A DNA stretch of 64,000 bases from Thiorhodovibrio frisius (GCF_033954835.1 NZ_CP121471.1:124001-188000), one strand, 5' to 3'; counted from the stretch's first letter, positions 38,257 through 48,687 are shown. Numbers and translations are program-made. Notes: generated by a model from the letters alone, not told the origin.

Positions 38257-38511
38257 ATGGATTGGGATGTCAAAGAGGCCCATGTGCTGGAACATGGCTG
38301 CATTTATGTCAAGTTTGCCGATGGCCTCGAAGGCAAAGTGCGCTTTCAGCCCACCGCTTATCGCGGTGTTTTTGCCAAACTGCGCGATCCAGCGGAATTC
38401 AACAAGCTCATGGTCAACGGCTATTTTGTCACCTGGCCGGGAGAACTGGATTTAGCGCCTGATGCAATGCATGAGCAGATCGAGCAATCAGGCGAATGGA
38501 TCATTCACTAG
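38257..38511 (+). CDS. DUF2442 protein
   Basis: 84 residues, nearly the same as at 25683 (MDWDVKEAHVLEHGCIYVKFADG ... WPGELDLAPDAMHEQI). Its DUF4160 partner has been reduced to a few codons fused to the preceding Rpn gene, so it is an orphan. Confidence 0.88.
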   Translation: MDWDVKEAHVLEHGCIYVKFADGLEGKVRFQPTAYRGVFAKLRDPAEFNKLMVNGYFVTWPGELDLAPDAMHEQIEQSGEWIIH

Positions 38512-38539
38512 GCCACGGAAAACCCGCGAGCAGCCACCC

Positions 38540-38624
38540 ATGTTCAACCGCATCTCCATGATCGGCCCCGGCGACACCCGAGCTGGCCGAGGCCTTCCTC
38601 ATCGCCGTGCCCAAACCCAACCCC
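38540..38624 (+). pseudogene. wecC: wecC (UDP-ManNAc dehydrogenase) scrap
   Basis: MFNRISMIGPG resembles the wecC start, and a frame-shifted PELAEAFLIAVPKP follows with the intervening 80 or so residues gone. The rest of the 230-bp gap up to 38742 holds the promoter region of the next gene (AGGGAAGGG ribosome site). Confidence 0.55.
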
Positions 38625-38741
38625 AACCGTGCTAGAATTGCCAACTTTAACTGCCCCGCAACACTCGGCTGAGTCGATGCAAGGGGGCACAACAGTCAAC
38701 CCCAAAGCTAATGCTTGTGAACGACAGGGAAGGGCGATAAC

Positions 38742-41213
38742 ATGTCAACATCGCCGACCGCCCTTCAACAAGCTAACGCCGCGCTGCGGTCCCACCATTA
38801 TGCTGAAGCGATTCGTTGGTATGCGCTTGGGATGCGAGATGGAGACAAGGATGCACACCATGGCCCACTCACTCACCAACTCGCCCACAACCTCCTGCTC
38901 GCCCGCAAACGCCATCGCCGCCAGCGCCAAGCCAATCTTCAAGCCGGCGGCAAGCTCCAGGTCGTGGTCACCTGCTGGTCGCTGTCGGAAAACCCCGCCG
39001 GGCGCGCCTACACCCTCGCCGGCCTCTACCAAGACCTGGCCGAGCACCCCGAGCCGCCGCCCGCGCCCGGCATTGAGTGCGTCAGCCTCATCGGCAGCCG
39101 CTTCGCCCGTCGCGGTCGCCAGCTCTGGGCGCCGCTGCGCGAGCTCGCCCAGCACGGCCCGATTCCCATCCACAGCATCCTCATCGAGGACGAGCGCGCC
39201 TTCATGGCCCAGGCCATCGACCTGGTCAGCGCCCATCCCGCCGATCTGGTGCATCTGTCCAAACCGCGCTGGCCGAACATCCTCTTTGGCCTGCTCTACC
39301 AATTGCTGTGGGACGCCCGCGTGCTGGTCGATCTCGACGACGACGAACTCGCCTTCGTCCAGGGCGAGCCGCTGCCCGATCTCGCCAGCCACAGCGCCGA
39401 GCAGGTGCTGGAGCACTGGCTGCAACGTTATGACGGCCTGCCGGCGTGGAGCAACCTCCCTGGGCGCCCCTGGACGGAACTCGGCATGAGTCTGTGCCAC
39501 GCCTTCGCTGGCCCCTGCGGTGGCCCCCTCGGTGGTCTCAGCGTCGCCAACCGCGCGCTCCAGCAGCGCCACGGCGGCGTCATCATCCGCCACGCCCGCG
39601 ACCCGGCCCAGTTCCAGCCCTCTGCCGCGCGCGGCCAACGCGCCCGCGCACGCTGGCAGATCGCGCCCGAGCAACAGGTGGTGCTGTTCCTCGGCACCCC
39701 GCGCCGGCACAAGGGCCTGCTTGAGACCGCCCAAGCGCTGTCCAGTCTCGGGGCCAGTCTCAGGCCCAGTCTCACATCCAGCCTCGGCGAGGCCGCGCCC
39801 GAGCTGCTGTTTCTCATCGTCGGGCGCTTCGGGGATGCCGAGCAACCGTTGCGCGCGGCGCTGGAGGCCGAACAGGCGCGCGGTGGGTTCGCCCTGCGCC
39901 TGCTCGACGACCAACCCTTCGCCGCGATCCCGGACCTGCTCGCCGCCGCCGACATCGCCATCTTTCTGCAAGACCCGGACTCCGCCGCCGCCCGCGCGCA
40001 GACGCCGGCCAAGTTGAGCGATGCGCTGGCCATGGGGCTGACGGTGTTTGCCGAGCCGACGCCCGGCCTGGCCGACCTGCAAGAGCAGGGCGCCTTTATC
40101 CCGGTCAGTCGCGCGACCCTGGCCGAGCGCCTGCGCGCGCATCTGGCCAGCCGCGCCGCGTCGCCGTCATCAACCCAGCCAGCGCCCCAGTCATCCCCCC
40201 AGCCACACCCGGTCTTCCAGCGCGAACTCAGCCTCCAGGCCAACCGCCCGCGCCTGCAACGTCTGCTCGCCGGCGCGCGGCGCGAACCTGCCGCTGACAA
40301 TGCCGCCCGGCTGCTGGAGCGCGTCAGTGCGCTGCCCGTGCTCGGGCCGCTGCCGCGCGCGTTGCAGCAGGCGTCGCCAACCCAGCGCCAGGGCGTCTCG
40401 GTGATCATTCTCAGCCTTAAGGGCGCCGCGCTGCTTGACCGCCTGCTCACCAGCTTTCTGGCCACCAACCGCCATCAGCCGGTGGAGCTGATCATCGTCG
40501 ACCACGGCGCCCTCGACGACCCCGAGGACCAGACCGCCGCCGTCATCGCCCGCCACCAGTCGCCCCAAGCGACCAGCCCAACGCCGATCTGGCACCTACG
40601 CCGCGGGCGCAATCACAGCTTCTCCGCCTCCTGCAACCTCGCCGCCGCGCTCGCGCGCTACCCGCACCTGCTGTTCCTCAACAACGACATCCGCTACACC
40701 GCCGATGCGCTGCCCGCCGCCCTGCAACGGCTGCAAGACCCCAGCATTGGCGCCGTCGGCATCCGTCTCGACGACGACCCCGAGCGCCTGCCACCCGGCC
40801 AGACCCCGAGCGTGCAGCACCTCGGCATCCACTTCCCATGGAGCCACCAGCGCGGATATCACCATCCGCGTCAGATTCGGCATCCCAGCCTAGCCGATTA
40901 TCTGGCTCAACGTCCGCCGGTGGGGCAGGCGCAACCGGCAGTAACCGGAGCGTTTTTGTTATGCCGTGCGCGTGATTTTTTTCAGCTGGGTGGGTTTGCA
41001 ACTGAATATGACTATGGACTTGAGGATATTGATTTCTGCTTACGACTGAGGCGGGATCTCGGGCTCGGATGTTGGTGTATGACGGATATTGGATTGCAGC
41101 ATGCAGAAAGTAGTACGCGGCGGCGGGATAAAAAATTGACTTCTACTCGTATTACTCAGAACCATGAACACTTTAAAGCGACATGGCATTCTAATGCTCT
41201 AATCGCGTGCTAA
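38742..41213 (+). CDS. Two-domain glycosyltransferase (GT-B domain plus GT2 domain)
   Basis: An 823-residue protein, the intact parent type of many fragments here. Residues 1-60 form a TPR-like module (LQQANAALRSHHYAEAIRWYALG). About 65-470 is a GT4-like GT-B domain (VVLFLGTPRRHKG near 313, IPDLLAAADIAIFL near 396, TPAKLSDALAMGLTVFAEP near 423). About 550-800 is a GT2 domain (GVSVIILSLKG at 550, LFLNNDIRY near 643 as metal site, GLEDIDFCLRLRRD near 759). It probably adds two sugars to a surface glycan. Sugars unknown. GC drops near its 3' end, where it meets the AT-rich island. Confidence 0.9.
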   Translation: MSTSPTALQQANAALRSHHYAEAIRWYALGMRDGDKDAHHGPLTHQLAHNLLLARKRHRRQRQANLQAGGKLQVVVTCWSLSENPAGRAYTLAGLYQDLAEHPEPPPAPGIECVSLIGSRFARRGRQLWAPLRELAQHGPIPIHSILIEDERAFMAQAIDLVSAHPADLVHLSKPRWPNILFGLLYQLLWDARVLVDLDDDELAFVQGEPLPDLASHSAEQVLEHWLQRYDGLPAWSNLPGRPWTELGMSLCHAFAGPCGGPLGGLSVANRALQQRHGGVIIRHARDPAQFQPSAARGQRARARWQIAPEQQVVLFLGTPRRHKGLLETAQALSSLGASLRPSLTSSLGEAAPELLFLIVGRFGDAEQPLRAALEAEQARGGFALRLLDDQPFAAIPDLLAAADIAIFLQDPDSAAARAQTPAKLSDALAMGLTVFAEPTPGLADLQEQGAFIPVSRATLAERLRAHLASRAASPSSTQPAPQSSPQPHPVFQRELSLQANRPRLQRLLAGARREPAADNAARLLERVSALPVLGPLPRALQQASPTQRQGVSVIILSLKGAALLDRLLTSFLATNRHQPVELIIVDHGALDDPEDQTAAVIARHQSPQATSPTPIWHLRRGRNHSFSASCNLAAALARYPHLLFLNNDIRYTADALPAALQRLQDPSIGAVGIRLDDDPERLPPGQTPSVQHLGIHFPWSHQRGYHHPRQIRHPSLADYLAQRPPVGQAQPAVTGAFLLCRARDFFQLGGFATEYDYGLEDIDFCLRLRRDLGLGCWCMTDIGLQHAESSTRRRDKKLTSTRITQNHEHFKATWHSNALIAC

Positions 41214-41225
41214 TCAGGAAGGATC

Positions 41226-42176
41226 GTGGCTGCAAATCTGAAAAAAGTTGGCATTCTTACATCTCCAAAAGTTCGTAGTGCAATATTTACACGTATATTT
41301 AAAGAAATTTGCTATACAAATAAACCTTTGGTGGATTGCTTTACGATAGAAATGGACGAGGCATCAGCGGTAGATTTAGTTCATATAAATCGCCCTTATG
41401 CTGCTATCCCTGAGTTTATAACCAAGCGCTCTATAATTACCTTTCACGATGACTTGACCAATCCACAAATAACGCCTGAAGCAAAACAAAACCTCATCAG
41501 CAATCTCTCAAACTGCAGAGGTGTGATAGTCCACAACTCGATGCAGTATAAACAACTTAAAACACTAGGTTTCACACCAAAGTTTACGATACCGCACGGT
41601 TACGATGAGTTACTGAGTGCAGAGGTTCGAGAAAAAAAGACCCAGAGAAACGCCGATAAGCTCAGACCCTTGACCCTAGGAATGATATCTCGCTCGTATA
41701 CAAACTATGTCAAAGGCGAACATTACTTAACTAAATTGGCAATCAGGCTTGGTCGCCCCAATTTTAATTTAATCCTAGTTGGTCGTGATCGGAGCTTCAT
41801 GGCTCAATACCTCAAATCAAACGGATTCAACGTTATCACGTTGCCTGTACTCTCCTATCCAGCGTTAATGAATGTTTATTCCAACATTGATATGTTACTC
41901 ATGATCTCAGGTCACGAGGGAGTGGGCGCGCAAATTAACGAATCTCTTGCGGCGGGTGTACCCGTAGCAGCTACGCAAAAAGGGTCTGCGGCTGACTTAA
42001 TCAAAAACCAAGAGGACGGCGTGATTTTGAAAGGAGATCCTGAGGAGGATGCAATAAGCATTCGTGATTGGTTCAGCAATTCAAAAACCTTAGCCATGCC
42101 AAACATAGACAGACTATCGTCATGGTCTCAGGTAGGCCATTTATATCACAGAGCGTACGCTGAAGTCTTCAATTGA
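41226..42176 (+). CDS. Glycosyltransferase family 4-like protein
   Basis: A 316-residue GT-B enzyme. GTG start after AGGAAGG. The C-terminal domain shows LTLGMISRSYTNYVKGEHYL, LILVGRDRSF, LPVLSYPALMNVYSNIDMLLMIS and the donor-site loop GHEGVGAQINESLAAGVPVAAT. Clearly AT-rich compared with the preceding genes, pointing to a separately acquired segment. It overlaps the start region of the next gene, indicating an operon. Confidence 0.85.
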   Translation: MAANLKKVGILTSPKVRSAIFTRIFKEICYTNKPLVDCFTIEMDEASAVDLVHINRPYAAIPEFITKRSIITFHDDLTNPQITPEAKQNLISNLSNCRGVIVHNSMQYKQLKTLGFTPKFTIPHGYDELLSAEVREKKTQRNADKLRPLTLGMISRSYTNYVKGEHYLTKLAIRLGRPNFNLILVGRDRSFMAQYLKSNGFNVITLPVLSYPALMNVYSNIDMLLMISGHEGVGAQINESLAAGVPVAATQKGSAADLIKNQEDGVILKGDPEEDAISIRDWFSNSKTLAMPNIDRLSSWSQVGHLYHRAYAEVFN

Positions 42177-42187
42177 AGGAAACCTTC

Positions 42188-42721
42188 ATGGGCGATCACA
42201 ATTTTTCACAACTTCTCCAGCCTTGGGGGATCTCGATAGAATCCAATGAAGCGATAAACAAGAGTTTAGAGCCTGAAATTCCTTTTTTGGCAAATGCCGT
42301 AGCGCTTCATTTCCTGAAAGCGAGTAACGGTCGCAGGTTAATGGTCAATCTAATCGATAACGCTTTAATGCAACATACACTCGCTTTTTTAGCTGAAAAA
42401 AAAGAAATTTCGACATGTAATCGCCTTATTGTGTTGATTGCTATGTTGACAAGTGTTAATAACGTTGGTGTGTTGGGGCGACAGCAGTTCAACTCTTTGC
42501 ATGTTTTTGCGCTTGCAGCAGACTTGATATTAAGAACATCAAGTGTCGGACTATTGACAGCCATTGATGGTAAATACGGCCGCGGTGAAAATAAGGCTTT
42601 TCGTTTGATTCTTGCCTCAAGAGTCCAAAAAATTCTAGAGCTAGGCATTGTGCCACCTCGACTTTCAGGAAATCCTCTATCTAAAGCAGAGCTATCCTTA
42701 AAAGTTGTGGATACTGTTTGA
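42188..42721 (+). CDS. Hypothetical protein in glycan island
   Basis: About 177 residues from the ATG at 42188 (AAGGA site 8 nt upstream); an earlier in-frame start at 42173 would overlap the previous gene. Mostly helical, with no membrane segment or family recognised. AT-rich. It overlaps the start region of the capsule-type gene that follows, so it likely works in the same glycan pathway. Confidence 0.65.
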   Translation: MGDHNFSQLLQPWGISIESNEAINKSLEPEIPFLANAVALHFLKASNGRRLMVNLIDNALMQHTLAFLAEKKEISTCNRLIVLIAMLTSVNNVGVLGRQQFNSLHVFALAADLILRTSSVGLLTAIDGKYGRGENKAFRLILASRVQKILELGIVPPRLSGNPLSKAELSLKVVDTV

Positions 42722-42723
42722 AT

Positions 42724-43887
42724 ATGAAGCACAAAGTTGCAATCCTTGATGGGTTTAATGTAAACCCCCGTAACTTCCCTACCTTATTTAGTGCATTTAA
42801 AGACATGCATTATCTATTGGATTTGGAACTTACAGAATGGAAGCCGTTGCGGCTACCGCGCTTGCCTCCGAGTGCAGTTGAACTCCACGAGAAATATCGC
42901 TCTGCGTTAGGCATCGAGAGCGATATTGAAACCGAATATCAAAAACTGACAGAAGAAGAAGTTGTTTATATTGAAAACAGATTTCTTTCGGTTTTCAGGG
43001 AAGAGCTTTTGCTGAATTTGAGAGAAGAAATTCACCATTCTGAATTGCCGATCACGAGCGAAAACATAAGGACCTGGTTTGAGGTGGCAAATGCAAAAAA
43101 AGCTTATCAACAGGTTATTGTTCACTGCAATGCTTGGTTAAAATACTGGAAAACAAGGTACGGCGAGATCAGCAAAACGAATGAACTGATTTTTGTATTC
43201 TCAGGGAAAAAGCCGTATCAGATGGCCTTTCACTTGGTTTTTCAATACTCGCCAACGACTGTTTATTGCATTGAATCCCTTTTTAATAAAGAGTTTTTCT
43301 TGTGCGCTGAACTCTATGAGCCAATTGGCAATAGCCCTTATCTGTTGCCATTTGCGCAGGAGAAATCGTTAGAAGCCATTGCCGAAGACTACTTTTATTC
43401 TGTTGATCTCCATAAACTTACGGCCGGCAAGTCCCTGAATGCGACACATCCTGTAGAAAATTCGAGCCTTCACCATAACCAGCGTTATGGGGTTATTATT
43501 TGCCAAGTCATGAACGATGTGACGATAACCAAATACTTATCATGTAGCCCGGTACAGTTCTATATGGCTGCAGCTAAACGATTTCTCCAAGATGATCTTC
43601 ACGTTATTTTCCGCCTTCATCCTTGGGAAATTGTTTGCAACGGTTTTTCACCCACTGAAGTCGTCTTGCGTAACATGCTCGCGAAAGAAGGGATGGGCGA
43701 GGATCGCGTCAGTTTTGATTCTAAGGGAAATGTTTTTTCAATACTGTCACGTGCAGATGCAATTTACGCAATCAGTTCACAAACGCTGATTCAAGCATCC
43801 GCAATGGGCGTAAAAGTCATCCACACTAACGAAAATTATGTACTTAATGATCAATCGTCCTTGAAAATTACCATGCCAAGAGTGAGG
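42724..43887 (+). pseudogene. Capsule-type (KpsS-like) glycosyltransferase, truncated by IS3
   Basis: About 388 codons from the ATG at 42724 (TTG at 42718 is an alternative). The second half resembles capsule Kdo-transferase/capsule polysaccharide proteins: YGVIICQVMNDVTIT, VIFRLHPWE, VSFDSKGNVFSILSRADAIYAISSQTLIQASAMGVKVI. The gene runs into the IS3 terminal repeat at 43888 and would end in IS sequence at 43956. Probably lacks its last part. Confidence 0.7.
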
Positions 43888-43921
43888 TGGACCCCATGTC
43901 AAGGACAGTTTTTCCCCGAAT

Positions 43922-45073
43922 TTAAGTTAGCGCACCCACCTCGGTCGCAGCGGTAAGGCGCTGCCCCAGGTCTTCGCCAGCGGACTCGTCGGCGGAGCGT
44001 AGCGGAGCCGACGAGTCCGCTGGCGGGCGGTCGCCAAAGTGATCGGCGACCACGACACCACCGCCTTCGCCGCTCACATGGACATGGTCCGGCGTTCGGT
44101 AGCCAAGCCCCTGGTGGGGGCGTTCGCCGTTGTAGAAGGGGAAATACTCCGAGAGGCCCATGAACAGCTCTGAGAGCGTCTCATAGCCCTTGGGGTAGAT
44201 GTCCTCCCATTTGACGCTGCGCCACAGACGCTCGACGAAGACGTTGTCCAAAGCCCTTCCGCGCCCATCCATGCTGATGGCCACCTCGGCGTCATGTAAC
44301 ACCTTGGTGAAGGCGAGGCTGGTGAACTGCGCGCCCTGATCGGTGTTGAAGATCTCCGGCCGGCCATGGTGGCGCAGCGCATCCTCCAGGCAGTCGATGC
44401 AAAAACCGGTTTCCATTGTGTTCGATAGGCGCCAGGCAAGCACCCGTCGAGAGTACCAGTCGATAATGGCCACCAGGTAGGCGAATCCGTGCGCGAGTCG
44501 CACATAGGTGATGTCACTGCTCCAGACTTGGTTGGGACGCACAATGGCCAGCCCACGCAACAAGTAGGGATAGATCTTGTGCTCGGGATGCGGCTTGCTG
44601 GTATGAGGCCCAGGCAACATGCCGGCTAATCCCAGAACGCCCATGAGACGCTGAACGCGCTTGCGACTGACCACATGGCCTTGTGCGCGCAGCATCACAA
44701 CCATGCGTCGACTCCCATAAAATGGTCTTTTGGTGTATTCCGCATCAATCAGGCGCAAGAGCTTTTGATCCAGTTCGCTGGGCTCAGCCCGGCGATCAGG
44801 CTTGTGCGCATACACTCCAGAGCGGTGAACGCCGAGAAGCGCGCATTGGCGGCTGACCGCTAACCCAACCGCGTCAAGGCCGCCCATGTCGATCCACCCG
44901 CGACGCACGCTCACAGGCTCACACCGGACTTTTTTTTCAACCAGTCCAGCTCCATTTTCAGCCGCCCAATCTCGCTGTAGAGACGCTCTTCGTCGCCATG
45001 ACCGCCCGCTTTCTTGCGACCACGCCGACCTTCGAATAGCCTGCTGGCATCCTCGATAATGGCTTTCTTCCAC
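43922..45073 (-). CDS. IS3 transposase OrfB
   Basis: Integrase-core transposase. The functional part begins around 44930 (in the family usually made by -1 frameshift from OrfA) and includes the HTH_21 region (YTKRPFYGSRRMVVMLRAQGH) and the DDE catalytic core (WSSDITYVRLAHGFAYLVAIIDWYSR; IFNTDQGAQFTS; DNVFVERLWRSVKWEDIY). The C-terminus is longer than usual by about 45 residues, encoded over a 19-bp perfect inverted repeat (43975-44025). Confidence 0.9.
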   Translation of the reverse strand: MEESHYRGCQQAIRRSAWSQESGRSWRRRASLQRDWAAENGAGLVEKKVRCEPVSVRRGWIDMGGLDAVGLAVSRQCALLGVHRSGVYAHKPDRRAEPSELDQKLLRLIDAEYTKRPFYGSRRMVVMLRAQGHVVSRKRVQRLMGVLGLAGMLPGPHTSKPHPEHKIYPYLLRGLAIVRPNQVWSSDITYVRLAHGFAYLVAIIDWYSRRVLAWRLSNTMETGFCIDCLEDALRHHGRPEIFNTDQGAQFTSLAFTKVLHDAEVAISMDGRGRALDNVFVERLWRSVKWEDIYPKGYETLSELFMGLSEYFPFYNGERPHQGLGYRTPDHVHVSGEGGGVVVADHFGDRPPADSSAPLRSADESAGEDLGQRLTAATEVGALT

Positions 45074-45204
45074 TGGCCCACTTGGACCGGATGAACCCCG
45101 TGGTCCTGCGCAATCTCGTTAGTCGTCTTCATTCCGCGTACGGCTTCTAAGCCAACCTTGGCTTTGAAGGCAGCACTGAAGGTCTTGCGTTGCCTCTCAC
45201 TCAT
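44911..45204 (-). CDS. IS3 transposase OrfA
   Basis: 97 residues with the Tnp_8/HTH start (QRKTFSAAFKAKVGLEAVRGMKTTNEIAQDHGVHPVQVGQWKKA) and a leucine-zipper end (LYSEIGRLKMELDWLKKK). Overlaps OrfB by 163 nt in another frame, the usual IS3 arrangement. Confidence 0.92.
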   Translation of the reverse strand: MSERQRKTFSAAFKAKVGLEAVRGMKTTNEIAQDHGVHPVQVGQWKKAIIEDASRLFEGRRGRKKAGGHGDEERLYSEIGRLKMELDWLKKKSGVSL

Positions 45205-45282
45205 CTGCTCTCTCCAGGTCTGTTCAAGTCTCTCCAGATGAGGCAGGACTAACTTAAATGACTGTCCTAAAATCGGGGTCCA

Positions 45283-45574
45283 CTATAGTCCATCCAGGTT
45301 TTCGCAAGCATGTCGGGGTCTACGCTTACCGCCGCTCTGTGCTGGAGCGCTATCCGAGTCTGCCGCCAAGCGCATTGGAGCAGACCGAGCAACTGGAACA
45401 GTTGCGCTTGCTCGCTGCCGGCATCCGTATCCGTGTCTTTGAGGTGGCACCCACCGGGCCGGGGGTGGATACGCCAGCGTGTCTGGACAGGGTGCGCGCC
45501 TTGCTGGCCGGTGAAACGGACACGGCGATCTCCCCACTAGCGCGGGTGAGACTGCTGATCACCGATGTCGATGG
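45283..45574 (+). pseudogene. kdsB: kdsB C-terminus fused to kdsC N-terminus, third kds block
   Basis: Begins after the IS3 in the [22 protein letters not shown] region of KdsB, runs through [19 protein letters not shown] and, with no stop, into the KdsC start ([12 protein letters not shown], the HAD nucleophile motif). This shows that kdsB and kdsC are one reading frame in this lineage. Cut at the DVDG codons by the ISKra4 element; the reading resumes at 47329. Confidence 0.85.
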
Positions 45575-47328
45575 GTGCGGCTCTTTTGGAACGACGCCAA
45601 GCGCCGCAGAATCCAGCGGTTGCGGGCGACGTTTCCGGTCGATGGTGATGGCGCAAGTGAGACATCATGCCGCCACGGGCAAGTCCAGCGGGATCGGTGG
45701 TCCTGGATAGTGGCGTCGGTGCTCAGCGTCGAAGTGAAACGCAAGATAGGCCGGCAAGTCCCCACTGATCTTTAGTGAGCGCAGTTTCAGGATCGCCTCG
45801 GCGCGGGCCAGCCCCCAACGCGCCCCGGTGAGATCCATGCGATCTTTGACGAGATGGCGACAGGCGCCTTCGATCACACCAGTGGCGATTGGCAGCCCCA
45901 GCGCAAGCGCTTGGTCGTATTCGAGGCGCTCGCGGTTGTTGTCGATATAGTCGGCCGCCTTATCGATGGGTTTGCGCGCCGTCTCGCCGAGTTGCTTGCG
46001 CGTTGCCGCGCGGCGCAGTCCCACGGCCACGTCGTGGGCGCGACCTTCGAGGATGGCCATGGCGCGCTCCATCACCCACTGCTCGCGCTCCGCGGGGGTC
46101 TCGGGAAAGAGCGCATGCGCGGCTTTCCACAGATATTCCAGCACATGGATGAAGTCCTGGATCACCACCACCTCGACCTTGTAGCGCTCGGCCGCGGCTG
46201 TGACTTGGCGCAGCAGATCTTCCTGACCGTCACAGAGCACCACCCAGCGGCGGTGCTGATCCGGGTCGCGGCGCATGGCCTCCTCAAACGCCTGCTCGAT
46301 GACGGTGCGCTGATCGGCCTCCACGCGTGCCCAGGTGCGTTTGTTCTGGACTTCGGGACGTTTGCCCGCGGGGGCTTGTTTGGGATCAAGGATCTGCTCT
46401 GGGGTGCGTGGGTAGGGCTCGACCTCATAGACCGAGGCGACGGTGGCCATGCGTTTGCGCTGCTTTTTCTCCCCAGGACTCAGCCGGGTCTGTTGCTTGT
46501 GCGCTTGGCGCTCGCGCGCCTTGCGGGTGGCCTCGCGCAAATCGCTGGGGCGCATCACGATGCCCTTGCCGTCAGCACTGATGATCAGGAGGCGTTCGCT
46601 CGCTTCATTCGGCTCCTGGGGGACAAAGGGTTGGGCGTAGAAGGCGTCGAAGTCCTGGCTCAGATGCACGGCCACCTCCTCGGCTTGGCGCTTGGCCAGC
46701 GTCCCGCCGCCGGCTTGTTCGAGTGCCGCAAGCGCGGCGTCGAAGGAGTTGTTCACGACCTCACCGGCCAGCACCTCGCACAGGCCATGGGAATACCTGC
46801 CCGGGGGCAGATTCAGCTCAGCATCCAAGGGGAAGACGCTCTGGAGTCCCCGCGCACCGTAGCCCCGGCGCGTGACGGTCACTTCCCCAAAGCGGGTCTC
46901 CAGAAGTCGGGTACAGCCGGCGCGATGATGGGTCCGGGGATAACCATCGGCGCCAATCACGGACGCATACCGCGGTTCCTCTCGCGCTCTTTGTTCCAGG
47001 TGCGACTGGACCATCTCACACAGCAGCTTCATGCCGCCCTGTTGCACCAGCGCTTCGATTTCCCCGTGCGTGGCATGTTGGGCTTGCTCCCCGCTCAGCG
47101 TCTCAAGCAGTTGGACGAACTGCGCGATCGCCCCCTCGTAGCAATCGAGGCTTGGCAAAGAAATCGTGTAGCATGGCATCGACAGGGTCTCCTCAGGGTC
47201 CGTGACAAAAGTTTCGTCCCTTCAGTTTCGCACCCGAGTGGAGGCCCTGTCTTCCCTGTCCTCAGGTTTCTAGCTGGTTAAGCTGTTGTTTTCTAGTCGC
47301 TGAGCGTCGTTCTAAAGGAGCCGCACCC
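45575..47328 (-). mobile_element. ISKra4-family insertion sequence
   Basis: About 1754 bp with inverted repeats of about 24 bp (gtgcggctc...gaacgacgc at each end), flanked by the direct repeat gatgtcgatgg (45564-45574 and 47329-47339). It splits the kdsC part at its DVDG motif. The preserved direct repeat indicates a recent, unrearranged insertion. Confidence 0.93.
45665..47179 (-). CDS. ISKra4-family transposase
   Basis: A 504-residue transposase: N-terminal zinc-finger-like/helical region ([41 protein letters not shown]), then [15 protein letters not shown] as first catalytic Asp strand, [15 protein letters not shown] and [21 protein letters not shown], and [28 protein letters not shown] with the final acidic residue. 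Full length. Confidence 0.92.
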   Translation of the reverse strand: MPCYTISLPSLDCYEGAIAQFVQLLETLSGEQAQHATHGEIEALVQQGGMKLLCEMVQSHLEQRAREEPRYASVIGADGYPRTHHRAGCTRLLETRFGEVTVTRRGYGARGLQSVFPLDAELNLPPGRYSHGLCEVLAGEVVNNSFDAALAALEQAGGGTLAKRQAEEVAVHLSQDFDAFYAQPFVPQEPNEASERLLIISADGKGIVMRPSDLREATRKARERQAHKQQTRLSPGEKKQRKRMATVASVYEVEPYPRTPEQILDPKQAPAGKRPEVQNKRTWARVEADQRTVIEQAFEEAMRRDPDQHRRWVVLCDGQEDLLRQVTAAAERYKVEVVVIQDFIHVLEYLWKAAHALFPETPAEREQWVMERAMAILEGRAHDVAVGLRRAATRKQLGETARKPIDKAADYIDNNRERLEYDQALALGLPIATGVIEGACRHLVKDRMDLTGARWGLARAEAILKLRSLKISGDLPAYLAFHFDAEHRRHYPGPPIPLDLPVAA

Positions 47329-47838
47329 GATGTCGATGGAGTCTTGACCGATGGTGGTCTGTATTACGACGCTAGCGGCGAATGCCTGAAGCGCTTCCAC
47401 GTCCGCGATGGGCTGGGTATTCGGCTGCTGGAGGAAAGCGGCATCCGCGTGGCGGTGCTCTCTGGGCGGGATTCGGCCACCCTTCGCAAGCGCGTGGCGG
47501 ACTTGGGCTTGAGTCTCATGGCCTTTGGGGTGAAGGATAAAGCCCAGGCTTGTCGGGCGCTGATGGAACAGGCCGGTGTGACGCCGGAGCAGACCGCGTG
47601 CATTGGCGATGATTCGATCGATTTGCCTGCCTTTGCCGTCTGTGGATTAACCTACGCGGTCGCTGACGCGCCGGCCTATGTGCGTGAGGCCGCCACGGGG
47701 GTGCTGCGGTTACCCGGCGGCCAAGGCGCCTTGCGCGAACTGGCGGATCGCATTCTTGCCGCCCAGGGTAAGGCTGCTGTCTATGCGACGGCGGACGGCT
47801 TCGCGGGTGTTGCCACCGGGCAGCCGTTGCAACGCTAA
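47329..47838 (+). pseudogene. kdsC: kdsC (Kdo-8-P phosphatase) part, downstream of ISKra4
   Basis: Continues the HAD phosphatase after DVDG: LTDGGLYYDASGECLKRFHVRDGLGIRLL, VAVLSGRDSATLRKR, FGVKDKAQACRAL, CIGDDSIDLPAFAVCGLTYAVADA, GGQGALRELADRIL and the final GVATGQPLQR. The domain is complete apart from the IS insertion, which separates it from its first 17 residues and from KdsB. Precise excision would restore it. Confidence 0.9.

Positions 47839-48687
<849 letters not shown>

Larger units (their letters stand above)
43888..45282 (-). mobile_element. IS3-family insertion sequence
   Basis: 1395 bp with imperfect terminal repeats (TGGACCCC...GGACAGT at both ends) and two overlapping transposase genes. 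No matching target duplication is seen (agg on the left, cta on the right). The left flank is the KpsS-like gene and the right flank a kdsB C-terminus, so DNA was lost next to the element after insertion. Confidence 0.9.

Noticed and set aside
38745-40142. 465-codon minus-strand frame
   Set aside because: Shadow of the glycosyltransferase; runs of Gly/Ala/Arg without motifs.
45854-47281. 475-codon open frame opposite the ISKra4 transposase
   Set aside because: High-GC shadow frame; the opposite strand encodes a clear transposase.
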